Part shown: positions 18,525 through 25,928 of the stretch, in pieces | How positions within the stretch are numbered: position 1 is the stretch's first letter | How the letters are laid out: each line of letters opens with the position of its first letter | NCBI RefSeq assembly: GCF_000934845.1 | Contig: NZ_JXIQ01000019.1 | Coordinates: forward strand, 1 to 64,000 | DNA: 64,000 nucleotides | Direction: 5' to 3' | Source: Mesobacillus subterraneus | GTDB lineage: Bacteria > Bacillota > Bacilli > Bacillales > Cytobacillaceae | Notes under the pieces: model-generated | Databases searched by the model: none | What the model was told of the DNA's origin: nothing | What the model saw: the letters and a program-made list of their open reading frames with translations, nothing else | Program-made: the position numbers and the translations under genes

Positions 18525-19205
18525 ATGAAAACCCATATTTTAGTCGTAGAAGATGAAATCCAAATTGCTCGTGTTTTGAAGATGGAGCTTGAATATGAAG
18601 GATATCAGGTGACGGTAGAGCATAACGGGAAGGCTGGGCTGGAAGCAGCCTTACATAAAGACATAGACTTAATTTTATTAGATGTGATGCTGCCTATATT
18701 AAGTGGCATCGAGGTGTTAAGACGGATACGAAAAGAAAACGAGAAGATTCCTGTTATTCTCCTTACCGCCCGTAATACCACGTTTGATAAAGTAGGTGGG
18801 TTGGATCAGGGTGCTAATGACTATATAACAAAACCATTTGAAATTGAAGAATTATTAGCAAGAATTCGTTCCTGTCTCCGCCATAATTCTATAAAAGACT
18901 CGATGCTGTCTATAGAAGATCTAGTTATTAATACCGATACAAGAGAGGTTGTAAGAAATGGCCTATCCATCCTCTTAACGCCGAAGGAATACGACCTATT
19001 GGTCTATCTAATTGTAAATAAAAATAAAGTGGTTACACGTGAAAGTATCCTTGTAAACGTATGGGGATATGACTATGAGGGAGAAACGAATGTGATTGAT
19101 GTGTTCATTCGTCATTTACGAAAAAAGATTGATGATGGTTTTGCTTCTCCTTTGATCACCACTGTTAGAGGCATCGGGTATTCAATACGGGGAGAACTCA
19201 GATGA
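18525..19205 (+). CDS. OmpR-family response regulator
   Basis: This is a 226-residue two-domain regulator. The receiver (residues 1-115) has the acidic pair VVEDE, the phospho-acceptor Asp in LILLDVMLPI, the Thr in LLTARN and the Lys in YITKPFE. The DNA-binding winged helix (residues 130-225) has LTPKEYDLLVYLI and VIDVFIRHLRKKI. The frame is open from 18426, but the ATG at 18525, after AGGGGGGC, matches the family start. It overlaps the sensor kinase by 4 bases. Codon use and base composition are clearly more AT-rich than in sbcC just upstream. The likely target is the DedA gene downstream or its own operon. The signal is unknown. Confidence 0.92.
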   Translation: MKTHILVVEDEIQIARVLKMELEYEGYQVTVEHNGKAGLEAALHKDIDLILLDVMLPILSGIEVLRRIRKENEKIPVILLTARNTTFDKVGGLDQGANDYITKPFEIEELLARIRSCLRHNSIKDSMLSIEDLVINTDTREVVRNGLSILLTPKEYDLLVYLIVNKNKVVTRESILVNVWGYDYEGETNVIDVFIRHLRKKIDDGFASPLITTVRGIGYSIRGELR

Positions 19206-20581
19206 GGATTACATTAAAGATTAGTCTGTTAACCACCGCTTGGATGCTCCTTACCTTAATAATAATCAATATTATCGTGTTTATTTTATTTATGAAAACG
19301 ACTGTTGATATGGAAAAAGATACCACGATTCAAAAAGCAGATGACATTGTAAAGTATTTTCAGGCCGAGACTGACTATACTCCTGAACAAATCAATAGTA
19401 AATTAAAAGCGCTTTTAACAGAACACTCGTATATTCGCATCTTACAGGCCGACAACCAAGTCCTATATGAAGTAACAAATGAAAAGCCGCTTGCTGAAAA
19501 AATAAAAGGAAAATATGTGGATACACAGGAGTCTGAAAGACGGGGAATATCATTAGCAAAAAAGGAAAAGCAGGTGTTAATCGTTCGTGTTCCGTTGAAA
19601 GAGGGACTTAATGTAAAAGGAAGTCTGGAGATTGGTAAGGAACTAATTGGCTTAGAATCAAGGAAAGATATACTATTATGGATTCTAGGGGTTAGCTCCC
19701 TTTTAGCGGTTATTTTATCATTACTAAGTGGAAGATGGCTAGCAAATATTATCATGCGGCCGATTACTAATATGATTCAGACGATGGAAGATATTGAACG
19801 AAGCGGTATTCCTAAGAAAATTATTATTCATAGCGAAACGAGGGATGAACTTCAAACATTAGCCAATACATTTAACTTGATGATTGATAGACTAGAGGAA
19901 AACTTTGAAAAGCAGTCTCAATTTGTTTCGGATGCATCCCATGAATTGAAGACTCCTTTAACCGTTATTAAAAGTTATGCCAACTTGCTGAGAAGACATG
20001 GATTGAAAGATCAGGAAATGGCCGATGAAGCTATACAAGCCATTCACACAGAGGCAACAAGAATTCAAAAAATGACGGAAACCTTTTTAGATGTAGCTTC
20101 TTTAGAGAAAGAAGTTGAGTTGGAAATGAATTTAGTCAATTTGGTTTCATTGTGCCAATCCATTCTTAAACAACTAAAACATGTTTATAAAAGAGATATT
20201 ATCTTGCATTTTGAGGAATCGCCAATACTTATTCTAGCGGACGAATTAAAGATTAAGCAGGTTATTATTATTTTACTTGATAATGCCATTAAATATAGCA
20301 ATAAAAACATTGATGTTTTTTTAAAAAAAATGGAGGGAAATGCTATTGTATGTGTGGAAGATCATGGTATTGGTATTCCCCAAGAAGAAATTGAGAATAT
20401 TTTCGAACGATTTTACCGTGTGGATAAAGCAAGAAGCAGGGAAACAGGCGGATCAGGTTTAGGGCTTCATATTGCGAATAGGATTGTGAAATTACACAAA
20501 GGGGAAATTACCTTAAAAAGTAAAGAAGGAGAGGGAACTAAGGTAATACTGCATTTACCTGCCGGATTGGAATTATTGTAA
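19202..20581 (+). CDS. Sensor histidine kinase, HAMP type
   Basis: The 459-residue membrane kinase partners the preceding regulator. TM1 is at about residues 8-30, an extracytoplasmic domain of about 125 residues follows, and TM2 is near 157-178 (LLWILGVSSLLAVILSLLSG). A HAMP linker comes next. The HisKA box is SDASHELKTPLTVI with the phospho-His near residue 247. The ATPase domain shows the N-box (LLDNAIKYSN), G1 (EDHGIGIP) and G2 (GSGLGLHI). The overall layout resembles ArlS/YkoH-type kinases. It is strongly AT-rich: one 60-base stretch (19261-19320) counts 13 G+C. Confidence 0.92.
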   Translation: MRITLKISLLTTAWMLLTLIIINIIVFILFMKTTVDMEKDTTIQKADDIVKYFQAETDYTPEQINSKLKALLTEHSYIRILQADNQVLYEVTNEKPLAEKIKGKYVDTQESERRGISLAKKEKQVLIVRVPLKEGLNVKGSLEIGKELIGLESRKDILLWILGVSSLLAVILSLLSGRWLANIIMRPITNMIQTMEDIERSGIPKKIIIHSETRDELQTLANTFNLMIDRLEENFEKQSQFVSDASHELKTPLTVIKSYANLLRRHGLKDQEMADEAIQAIHTEATRIQKMTETFLDVASLEKEVELEMNLVNLVSLCQSILKQLKHVYKRDIILHFEESPILILADELKIKQVIIILLDNAIKYSNKNIDVFLKKMEGNAIVCVEDHGIGIPQEEIENIFERFYRVDKARSRETGGSGLGLHIANRIVKLHKGEITLKSKEGEGTKVILHLPAGLELL

Positions 20582-20633
20582 TAAAAAAATCTCATTCTAT
20601 TCTTCTTGACCTTGAACTAATTTGGAGGCATGT

Positions 20634-21932
20634 ATGTCCTATTTAATCACTTTATTTGAACAACACAGTTATTTGACATTATTTATTGGGATTTTTCTTG
20701 AGCTTCTAGCTTTTCCAATATCAGGGGAACTATTGATGAGCTATGCGGGCTACTTTGTTTATCAAGGGAAAATGAATTATGTTTTTGCACTGCTGACTTC
20801 ATTTATATCGGCAGGTGCAGGAATTACAGTTACCTATTGGATTGGCAAGGTTGGAGGCTATAGGCTTATTGAGAAATACGGAAAATATATACATCTAGGT
20901 CCCGAAAGATATAAAAAAACAGCCGCTTGGTTTGAACGGTCAGGGAGTAAATTGTTGATCTTTGCTTATTTCGTCCCAGGGGTTAGGCACTTTACTGGCT
21001 ACGTATCAGGAATTTCCGGAATGCCGTTTCGGAAATTTATTTTCCCAGCATATATTGGTGCTATTTTATGGGGAAGCAGTTTTATTACATTAGGAAAAGT
21101 ATTGGGGCCGAACTGGAAAATATTCCACGAAGCAGCAAGTAAATATTTAGTTGGTTTTCTTATTGCTTTGGCTGGATTGATAGTGGGTTATCTCGTTTAT
21201 CGGTTTTATAAAAATCAAATTAAAAACTTTTTCATTCATTGGTTAACATGGGTAACTAATTATTTTAGGACAATTAGGGCTACGGAAATATTTCTTGTAT
21301 TTCTTTTCTTAGCGCTCATTGGTTTAGTGGTCCTGATGTTTGGGTTAACACAGGATTATCTGGCCAATGACTTTGCTGAGTTTAACGAAATAACAGAATA
21401 TGTCATTCAAACTGCTATTTACATGAACTGGATGAACGGGTTATTAACATTTCAACAGCCATTTGCATTTGGAAGTGTAATTGCTGTAACCCTCATAGGT
21501 ATCTGGGTAAAACAGAGAAACCGATTACTCGAATATCTTCTACTGGTGGTAACAATATTTGGAGGTATTCCTTTTCGTTCCATCATCATGGACCTATTTT
21601 CTTTCCTTCAAACACTAGGTTTCATGGGGGAATTTCATTCGGCGAATTTTCCTGATTTGAAAGCAACTTTGGTGATGATCATTTATGGAACTTGTATATT
21701 TTTACTCGTTCGGCATTCAAAAAAGAATTATTGGACTATTGTTATTCCTGTAATCGGATTATTTTTATTAGTAGGTCTAGCGATTGCAAATATTGCATCG
21801 ACTCATTTGCTTCCTAGTGACATTGTAGGTGGGTATGTATATGGTGGAGTTTGGATCTTCTTTAACTTCTTGTTGTTTGAAATGTTTCGACTAATGCTTG
21901 AAAAGGATGAATTTAGAAAGGATAAAAATTAA
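20634..21932 (+). CDS. DedA-family membrane protein with a degenerate PAP2-like C-terminal half
   Basis: The 432-residue polytopic protein has an N-terminal DedA/SNARE-assoc half (residues 1-190). The family's conserved segment is visible: 'GIFLELLAFPISGELLMSYA', then 'GVRHFTGYVSGISGMPFRKF'. DedA proteins are flippase-like transporters, for example of undecaprenyl phosphate and phosphatidylethanolamine. Residues 215-430 are a second membrane domain that looks like a PAP2 phosphatase. The tail has THLLPSDIVGGY, resembling the H-x-x-x-D motif. However, the expected Arg before it and the PSGH motif ('FPDLKAT' instead) are missing, so catalysis is doubtful. GGAGG sits 5 bases before the ATG. It follows the sensor kinase by 52 bases. 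Confidence 0.8.
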   Translation: MSYLITLFEQHSYLTLFIGIFLELLAFPISGELLMSYAGYFVYQGKMNYVFALLTSFISAGAGITVTYWIGKVGGYRLIEKYGKYIHLGPERYKKTAAWFERSGSKLLIFAYFVPGVRHFTGYVSGISGMPFRKFIFPAYIGAILWGSSFITLGKVLGPNWKIFHEAASKYLVGFLIALAGLIVGYLVYRFYKNQIKNFFIHWLTWVTNYFRTIRATEIFLVFLFLALIGLVVLMFGLTQDYLANDFAEFNEITEYVIQTAIYMNWMNGLLTFQQPFAFGSVIAVTLIGIWVKQRNRLLEYLLLVVTIFGGIPFRSIIMDLFSFLQTLGFMGEFHSANFPDLKATLVMIIYGTCIFLLVRHSKKNYWTIVIPVIGLFLLVGLAIANIASTHLLPSDIVGGYVYGGVWIFFNFLLFEMFRLMLEKDEFRKDKN

Positions 21933-21972
21933 ATCTACGTATAAGGGAAGAAACCGTGATATTGGTCAAAAT

Positions 21973-22014
21973 AATGCCGCCTAATATGTTTTATAAGGCG
22001 GCATTTTATTTTTT
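21973..22014 (+). terminator. Terminator after the DedA gene
   Basis: AATGCCGCCT / AGGCGGCATT stem with a 14-base loop and a T-rich tail. Confidence 0.85.
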
Positions 22015-22033
22015 AGAATATTTAGACTAATAG

Positions 22034-22061
22034 TTGAATATTTCAAAATAAACGATATAAT
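22034..22061 (+). promoter_or_regulatory. Promoter of the lipid-regulon tetR gene
   Basis: TTGAAT, 16 bases, TATAAT. The operator at 22075 starts 13 bases after the -10, so a bound repressor would sit over the transcription start. Confidence 0.65.
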
Positions 22062-22074
22062 AAAGTTAAAAATA

Positions 22075-22094
22075 CATACCGACCGGTTAGTAGA
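22075..22094. promoter_or_regulatory. TetR operator, site 1 (autoregulation)
   Basis: CATACCGACCGGTTAGTAGA shares its layout with the sites at 22758 and 28661 and contains the palindromic ACCGGT core. It lies between the promoter and start of the TetR gene. Confidence 0.75.
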
Positions 22095-22160
22095 TGAATA
22101 AACGATGGGGAAAAACGGTATATTTTTTGTGCAGACTAGTAGGAATGCGAGGACAACAAA

Positions 22161-22724
22161 GTGAAAGAAAAAATAATCGAGTACAGCATTCAATTATTTG
22201 AAAAAAAAGGCTTCAGTGAGACATCCATCCAGGATATCGTTAATTCTATAGGTGTGACAAAAGGGTCTTTTTATTATTATTTTTCCAGCAAAGAAGAGCT
22301 TCTCATGGATATCCACCTGAGATATATCGACGAATTGCTCGGCCGACAAGAACAGATATTGGCTGATCCATCGACAAGCAAACAAAAATTGTTCGAGACT
22401 GTCTATATGCTGATCAGCAGCATTAAAACAAAAGGGACATCAGCAAGAATCTTTTTTAGAGAGATGCGGCACTTAAGCGATGCCAGACTGGCACAGATTA
22501 TCGACAAACGGGATGAATTTAGGCTGAACGTGGAACGGTTAATCCGGGAAGGAATCGAAATTGGGGAATTCCGTAAGGATTTAAACCCGGTCATTGTTAC
22601 GTTTGGAATACTCGGTGCAGCTAATTGGAGTTATCAGTGGTTTAATCCAGATGGCAAGGTTTCTGACAGGGAAGTAGCGGAGATATTTGTCGAAATGATC
22701 TTAAAGGGAATTGAAATCAACTAA
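22161..22724 (+). CDS. TetR-family regulator, probable repressor of the CoA-thioester regulon
   Basis: This 187-residue protein has the TetR helix-turn-helix at residues 20-45 (SIQDIVNSIGVTKGSFYYYF) and a C-terminal ligand domain resembling the fatty-acid or phenylacetate-type regulators of Bacillus and Thermus. Those respond to acyl-CoA. It starts at GTG (22161), which gives the standard length. Palindromes of one design lie in front of this gene, in front of the thioesterase gene 34 bases downstream of its stop region, and in front of the operon at 28772. It is therefore the obvious candidate to repress all three and to be released by a CoA-thioester intermediate. The binding and the ligand are inferred. 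Confidence 0.85.
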   Translation: MKEKIIEYSIQLFEKKGFSETSIQDIVNSIGVTKGSFYYYFSSKEELLMDIHLRYIDELLGRQEQILADPSTSKQKLFETVYMLISSIKTKGTSARIFFREMRHLSDARLAQIIDKRDEFRLNVERLIREGIEIGEFRKDLNPVIVTFGILGAANWSYQWFNPDGKVSDREVAEIFVEMILKGIEIN

Positions 22725-22757
22725 AGAATAAAATAGGAAGAGGATTAAAAACTTTAA

Positions 22758-22777
22758 CATACTAACCAGTCGGTAGG
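22758..22777. promoter_or_regulatory. TetR operator, site 2 (thioesterase unit)
   Basis: CATACTAACCAGTCGGTAGG, the second copy of the palindrome, is 21 bases before the thioesterase ATG. I see no strong -35/-10 pair next to it. The unit may also receive read-through from the tetR promoter. Confidence 0.7.
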
Positions 22778-22797
22778 GAGAAAGTGAGGATAAATAG

Positions 22798-23199
22798 ATG
22801 CAGAACATTCAAATCCAGGTCCGTTTTGGCGAAACGGATGCCTTAGGACATATCAACAATACAAGTTATTTTGTCTATCTTGAAGAGGCAAGAATCCGCT
22901 TTTTTGAATCATTAGGCTATAGCATGAAATTGGATGAGTGGAAATTCATACTAGCGTCAACCAAATGCGATTTTGTCAGCCAGGGATACTTTGACCAGCT
23001 TTTGACTGTGAAAACATATGTGTCAAGAATCGGGTCAAAAAGCTTCCATCTTGAGCATGACATCGTCTGCTCGCAAACGAATGAGCTAATCGCCAAGGGA
23101 AATGCCATCATTGTGTATTACGATTTTAAAAATCAAAAGAGTGAAGTGTTGCCTGAATTGCTCAAAGAAGCATTAAAAAATAATTTTTTACTTGCTTGA
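22798..23199 (+). CDS. Acyl-CoA thioesterase, 4HBT hotdog family
   Basis: The 133-residue hotdog-fold protein has the active-site signature VRFGETDALGHINNTSYFVY (residues 8-27), where the Asp of ETDALGHINN is the catalytic residue of 4-hydroxybenzoyl-CoA-thioesterase-type enzymes. Such enzymes hydrolyse acyl-CoA to free acid and CoA. It is the first gene after operator site 2 and shares its strand with the enoyl-CoA hydratase and lactonase genes. Within the proposed pathway it could release CoA from stalled intermediates. The substrate is not predictable from sequence. GTGAGGATAAAT precedes the ATG and is only a fair ribosome site. Confidence 0.85.
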   Translation: MQNIQIQVRFGETDALGHINNTSYFVYLEEARIRFFESLGYSMKLDEWKFILASTKCDFVSQGYFDQLLTVKTYVSRIGSKSFHLEHDIVCSQTNELIAKGNAIIVYYDFKNQKSEVLPELLKEALKNNFLLA

Positions 23200-23243
23200 A
23201 AAATGAATGATTTGTATTTGATTCTAATCAGGAGGTGCCTGGT

Positions 23244-23338
23244 TTGAGGTTCTCAGAAACGGTAGCGCTTATTACAGGAGCCGGAAGCGGAATACAGGAT
23301 CAGATGTCCTTGTCGATGGCGGATGGTTAATCAAATAG
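23244..23338 (+). pseudogene. Internally deleted short-chain dehydrogenase remnant
   Basis: After a perfect ribosome site (AGGAGGTG at 23230-23237) a TTG at 23244 opens LRFSETVALITGAGSGI, the first beta strand and NAD(P)-binding glycine motif of a short-chain dehydrogenase. The match then stops. In another frame, from 23294 to 23338, the DNA reads TGSDVLVDGGWLIK and a stop, which is the C-terminal end of the same family. About 225 codons between them are missing. The gene is therefore a recent-looking internal deletion that left both ends intact. The N-terminal frame itself ends at 23330 after 28 codons. It sits between thioesterase and hydratase genes in the same direction. Confidence 0.85.
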
Positions 23339-23360
23339 TTAATTCGAAAGGGTGAGCGAT

Positions 23361-24170
23361 ATGACAGAAGTTAAAACAAGTGACCATTTAATTGTAAACA
23401 GAAGCGGAGCCGTTCTTTCATTGACGCTTAACAGGCCTGAGAGCCTGAATGCTTTTAGCCCGGAAATGATTCTCGGAGTGACAGATGAAATCCAGAAGGC
23501 CCAGGAGGACCTCAATGTCAAAGTAATCATACTGTCTGGCTCCGGCCGCTCCTTCAGTGCCGGAGGAGATGTGAAAACGATGGGACAGGCAAATGCCGTT
23601 GGCGTTTATGACCATATCGGCAAATTGAATGAATGCATCCTCACCATTAAGGATACAGAGAAGCCAATCATTGCTGCAGTACATGGTTTTGCTGCTGGCG
23701 CTGGCTTCAACCTGGCATTGGCATGTGATTTGATCATAGCGGCGAACGACAGTAAATTCGCCCTGAGTTTTTCCCAGGTAGGCCTAGTATCTGATGGGGG
23801 CGGTTCCTATTTTGTCCCGCGGCTGGTTGGACCTCACCTGGCAAAACAATTTATGTTCACCGCAGAACCTATTCCAGCAGAACGCTTGTACCAGCTGGGA
23901 GTCATCAACTACCTTGTGCCATTGGAAAACCTTCAAGAGGAAACGATAAAACTAGCCAGTAAATTAGCCAATGGGCCAACACGGACGTATGGCATGATCA
24001 AAAAGCTGATTGACCATTCAATGGCCGCAACTTTAGAGGAAATCCTTGAGCAGGAGCGTATTACCCAGACGATGATGGTTTCAACAGAGGACCATCAAGA
24101 AGGTATTGCAGCTTTTAACTTACAAATGCGTGGTCTAACTCCACCGTCTTTAGACGGTATCAGCTTTTAG
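23361..24170 (+). CDS. Enoyl-CoA hydratase/isomerase, C-terminus altered by an IS insertion
   Basis: The crotonase-fold enzyme hydrates 2-enoyl-CoA or isomerises double bonds in beta-oxidation. Seen are 'LTLNRPESLNAFSPEM', the first oxyanion loop SFSAGGDVKTM and the second AAVHGFAAGAGFNLALACDL, typical of the family. The ATG at 23361 (AAGGGTGAG upstream) is preferred to the GTG at 23352. The gene as read ends at 24170, but bases from 24119 on belong to an IS200/IS605-type element, so the last 17 residues (from NLQMRG) are not native. The original end can be read after the element at 24767-24800. The catalytic domain is untouched, so the protein may still work. Confidence 0.88.
   Translation: MTEVKTSDHLIVNRSGAVLSLTLNRPESLNAFSPEMILGVTDEIQKAQEDLNVKVIILSGSGRSFSAGGDVKTMGQANAVGVYDHIGKLNECILTIKDTEKPIIAAVHGFAAGAGFNLALACDLIIAANDSKFALSFSQVGLVSDGGGSYFVPRLVGPHLAKQFMFTAEPIPAERLYQLGVINYLVPLENLQEETIKLASKLANGPTRTYGMIKKLIDHSMAATLEEILEQERITQTMMVSTEDHQEGIAAFNLQMRGLTPPSLDGISF
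24143..24158 (+). repeat. IS left-end hairpin
   Basis: ACCGTC-TTTA-GACGGT perfect hairpin, 25 bases inside the left border. Same TTTA loop as the right-end hairpin. Confidence 0.75.
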
Positions 24171-24211
24171 CCTTATCCTTGCGTGTCCATACTAAGTGAT
24201 GAGGTGAGAGT

Positions 24212-24643
24212 ATGGACGGATACAGGAAAAATAGTCATGCGGTATTTGATATAAAATATCACGTGATTTGGGTAACAAAATATAGATACAAGGTGTTGCG
24301 TGGCCCAATAGCGGTAAGAACGCGGGAACTAATAAGGCAGGGCTGTGAAGCAAGAGGCATAACAATCTTGCAAGGTAGTGTAGGAAAAGATCACATTCAT
24401 CTGTTACTATCATGTCCACCAAGTCTAGCTCCGAGTAAAATATTGCAATATCTGAAAGGGAGATCATCGAGGTTATTGCAAGACGAGTTCCCAGAACTAA
24501 AAAAGAAGTACTGGGGTCAACATTTATGGGCCAGAGGCTATTTTTGTGCAACAGTTGGTACAGTGACGGAAGAAATAATAAGAAACTATATTGCAAACCA
24601 GTTCAATGAAGAAAAGAACGACATATTCAAGATTGAAGAATGA
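24212..24643 (+). CDS. tnpA: IS200/IS605 family transposase TnpA (Y1 HUH enzyme)
   Basis: The 143-residue protein is full length for an IS200-type TnpA. It carries the HUH motif in GKDHIHLLLS (about residues 60-68), the conserved opening 'HAVFDIKYHVIWVTKYRYKVL', and the nucleophilic Tyr in IIRNYIANQF near residue 130. It cuts and rejoins single-stranded DNA at the element ends. The frame is intact and has a good ribosome site (GATGAGGTGAG), so the element may still be active. Confidence 0.95.
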   Translation: MDGYRKNSHAVFDIKYHVIWVTKYRYKVLRGPIAVRTRELIRQGCEARGITILQGSVGKDHIHLLLSCPPSLAPSKILQYLKGRSSRLLQDEFPELKKKYWGQHLWARGYFCATVGTVTEEIIRNYIANQFNEEKNDIFKIEE

Positions 24644-24738
24644 GTTCAGTCTCATTTGGAGTATGCTTCAGCTTAGGGGCTTTAAGAAGGACTTCAGCCT
24701 TGAATAACGACTTTAGTCGTCGACATTTATGTCAAAAT

Positions 24739-24758
24739 CCACCTGCTTTAGCAGGTGG
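24739..24758 (+). repeat. IS right-end hairpin
   Basis: CCACCTGC-TTTA-GCAGGTGG perfect hairpin, 8 bases inside the right border. Confidence 0.75.
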
Positions 24759-24766
24759 TCGTTTAA

Positions 24767-24800
24767 GGAAAAAAGGAAACCTGAATTTACAGGCAACTAA
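24767..24800 (+). pseudogene. Displaced 3' end of the enoyl-CoA hydratase gene
   Basis: Read in continuation of the codon split by the element, these bases give KEKRKPEFTGN and a stop. Spliced to EGIAAF before the insertion they restore the ordinary C-terminus of crotonase-family proteins (the usual form is 'EGIAAFxEKRxPxFxG'). The segment has no start and is no longer translated as part of the enzyme. Confidence 0.85.
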
Positions 24801-24808
24801 TGAGGATC

Positions 24809-24949
24809 ATGATGAAAGCAATTTCTTCAGTCCCGGCAAACGAAAGGAAAGCTGATTTTAAAACCTTAAAAAGACCTGCGGTAACAGTATGGCAAAGATT
24901 AATACGGTTACCGGTCCAATTAATGCAGAGCAATTGGGAAAGACTTTGA
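24809..24949 (+). other. Short open frame leading into the lactonase gene
   Basis: ATG ATG at 24809, with GAGG just before it, opens 46 codons (MMKAISSVPANERKADF...) that run past the start of the next gene in another frame. It may be the beginning of a lost gene or a leader that couples translation into the phosphotriesterase-like gene, whose own start lacks a ribosome site. I do not recognise the peptide. Confidence 0.25.
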
Positions 24950-25896
24950 TTCATGAACACTTTATTTTTGGCTATCCAGGTTTCCAGGGCGATGTGACGC
25001 TAGGTGCTTTCAATGAGGAAGCAGCTTTGGAAGAGGCAATCAACATTGTCAGGCATATGCAGAGCTTCGGTGTCCAGACTGTCGTGGATCCGACACCAAA
25101 TGAATGTGGCAGAAACCCGGAATTTTTAAAGAAAATATCTGAGGCGACAGGACTTCAGATCATCTGTGCAACAGGCTATTATTATGAAGGCGAAGGAGCA
25201 ACCCCCTATTTCAAATTCAGGCAGGCTTTAGGTACAGCTGAAGAAGAAATTTATGAAATGTTCAAGAAGGAGCTGACCGAAGGCATTGCAGGTACAGGAA
25301 TCAAGCCTGGAGTCATCAAATTGGCTTCAAGCAAAGACGAAATCACAGAATACGAAAAAATGTTCTTCCGTGCGGGTGCGCGCATCCAGCAGGAAACAGG
25401 AGCTGTGATCTTGACCCATACACAGGAAGGTACAATGGGTCCCGAACAGGTTCGGCTATTGATCGAAAATGGAGCGGATCCAGCAAAAATCATCATTGGC
25501 CATATGTGTGGGAATACAGACCCAGAATATCACAAACAAGTGCTTGACCAGGGCGTCAGGATCGGCTTTGACCGCTTTGGGATCCAGGGGATGGTGGGAG
25601 CACCATTCGATCAGCAGCGGGTACAGACTCTTCTTGCTTTGCTTACTGCAGGGTATGAGGACCAGATCTTACTTGCCCATGATACTGTGAATATCTGGCT
25701 CGGCCGTCCTCCTGTTATGCCTGAACAGGTAGCAAAAATCATGGAAAACTGGCAGCCAGGCCATATTTTCACCGATATCCTTCCGCAGCTAAGGGAAAAC
25801 GGAGTGTCCGAGACTCAAATCGATAAGATGCTTGGCGGTAATGCAATTGGGTTATTCACGGGATCTTCCGTAAATTTAAATTTCCTAGAATACTAA
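24889..25896 (+). CDS. Phosphotriesterase-like lactonase (PLL) family metal hydrolase
   Basis: The 335-residue amidohydrolase-superfamily enzyme has every ligand of the two-metal site: H22 and H24 (LIHEHF), the carboxylated K144 (GVIKLAS), H177 (LTHT), H205 (IIGHMCGN) and D265 (LLAHDT). The D-R-F-G stretch near residue 228 matches the Y/F-D-R-F/Y-G segment common in PLL enzymes. This suggests lactonase rather than true organophosphate activity. Such enzymes open gamma- and delta-lactones or acyl-homoserine lactones. It is downstream of the hydratase and the IS in the operator-2 unit. The ATG at 24889 has no clear ribosome site, and translation may be coupled to the short frame at 24809. Confidence 0.88.
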   Translation: MAKINTVTGPINAEQLGKTLIHEHFIFGYPGFQGDVTLGAFNEEAALEEAINIVRHMQSFGVQTVVDPTPNECGRNPEFLKKISEATGLQIICATGYYYEGEGATPYFKFRQALGTAEEEIYEMFKKELTEGIAGTGIKPGVIKLASSKDEITEYEKMFFRAGARIQQETGAVILTHTQEGTMGPEQVRLLIENGADPAKIIIGHMCGNTDPEYHKQVLDQGVRIGFDRFGIQGMVGAPFDQQRVQTLLALLTAGYEDQILLAHDTVNIWLGRPPVMPEQVAKIMENWQPGHIFTDILPQLRENGVSETQIDKMLGGNAIGLFTGSSVNLNFLEY

Positions 25897-25928
25897 CCCT
25901 TGATTCTATAAGAAAGGGGCGATGACCT

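Larger units (their letters stand above)
24119..24766 (+). mobile_element. IS200/IS605-type insertion sequence, 648 bp, single tnpA
   Basis: The limits are deduced from the interrupted host gene. Removing 24119-24766 joins GCAGCTTTTAA to GGAAAAAAGG and restores an in-frame hydratase ending. No target duplication is needed, as expected for this family, which inserts 3' of a short target (here TTTAA, which also ends the right side as GTTTAA). The left end has an ACCGTC-TTTA-GACGGT hairpin (24143-24158) and the right end has CCACCTGC-TTTA-GCAGGTGG (24739-24758). Subterminal hairpins are the recognition structures of Y1 transposases. A third TTTA-loop hairpin (ACGACTTTAGTCGT) lies about 20 bases before the right one. 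No tnpB is present. Confidence 0.88.

Noticed and set aside
24889-25896. Organophosphate-degrading phosphotriesterase
   Set aside because: The metal ligands fit both, but the D-R-F-G segment and the lipid operon favour a lactonase.
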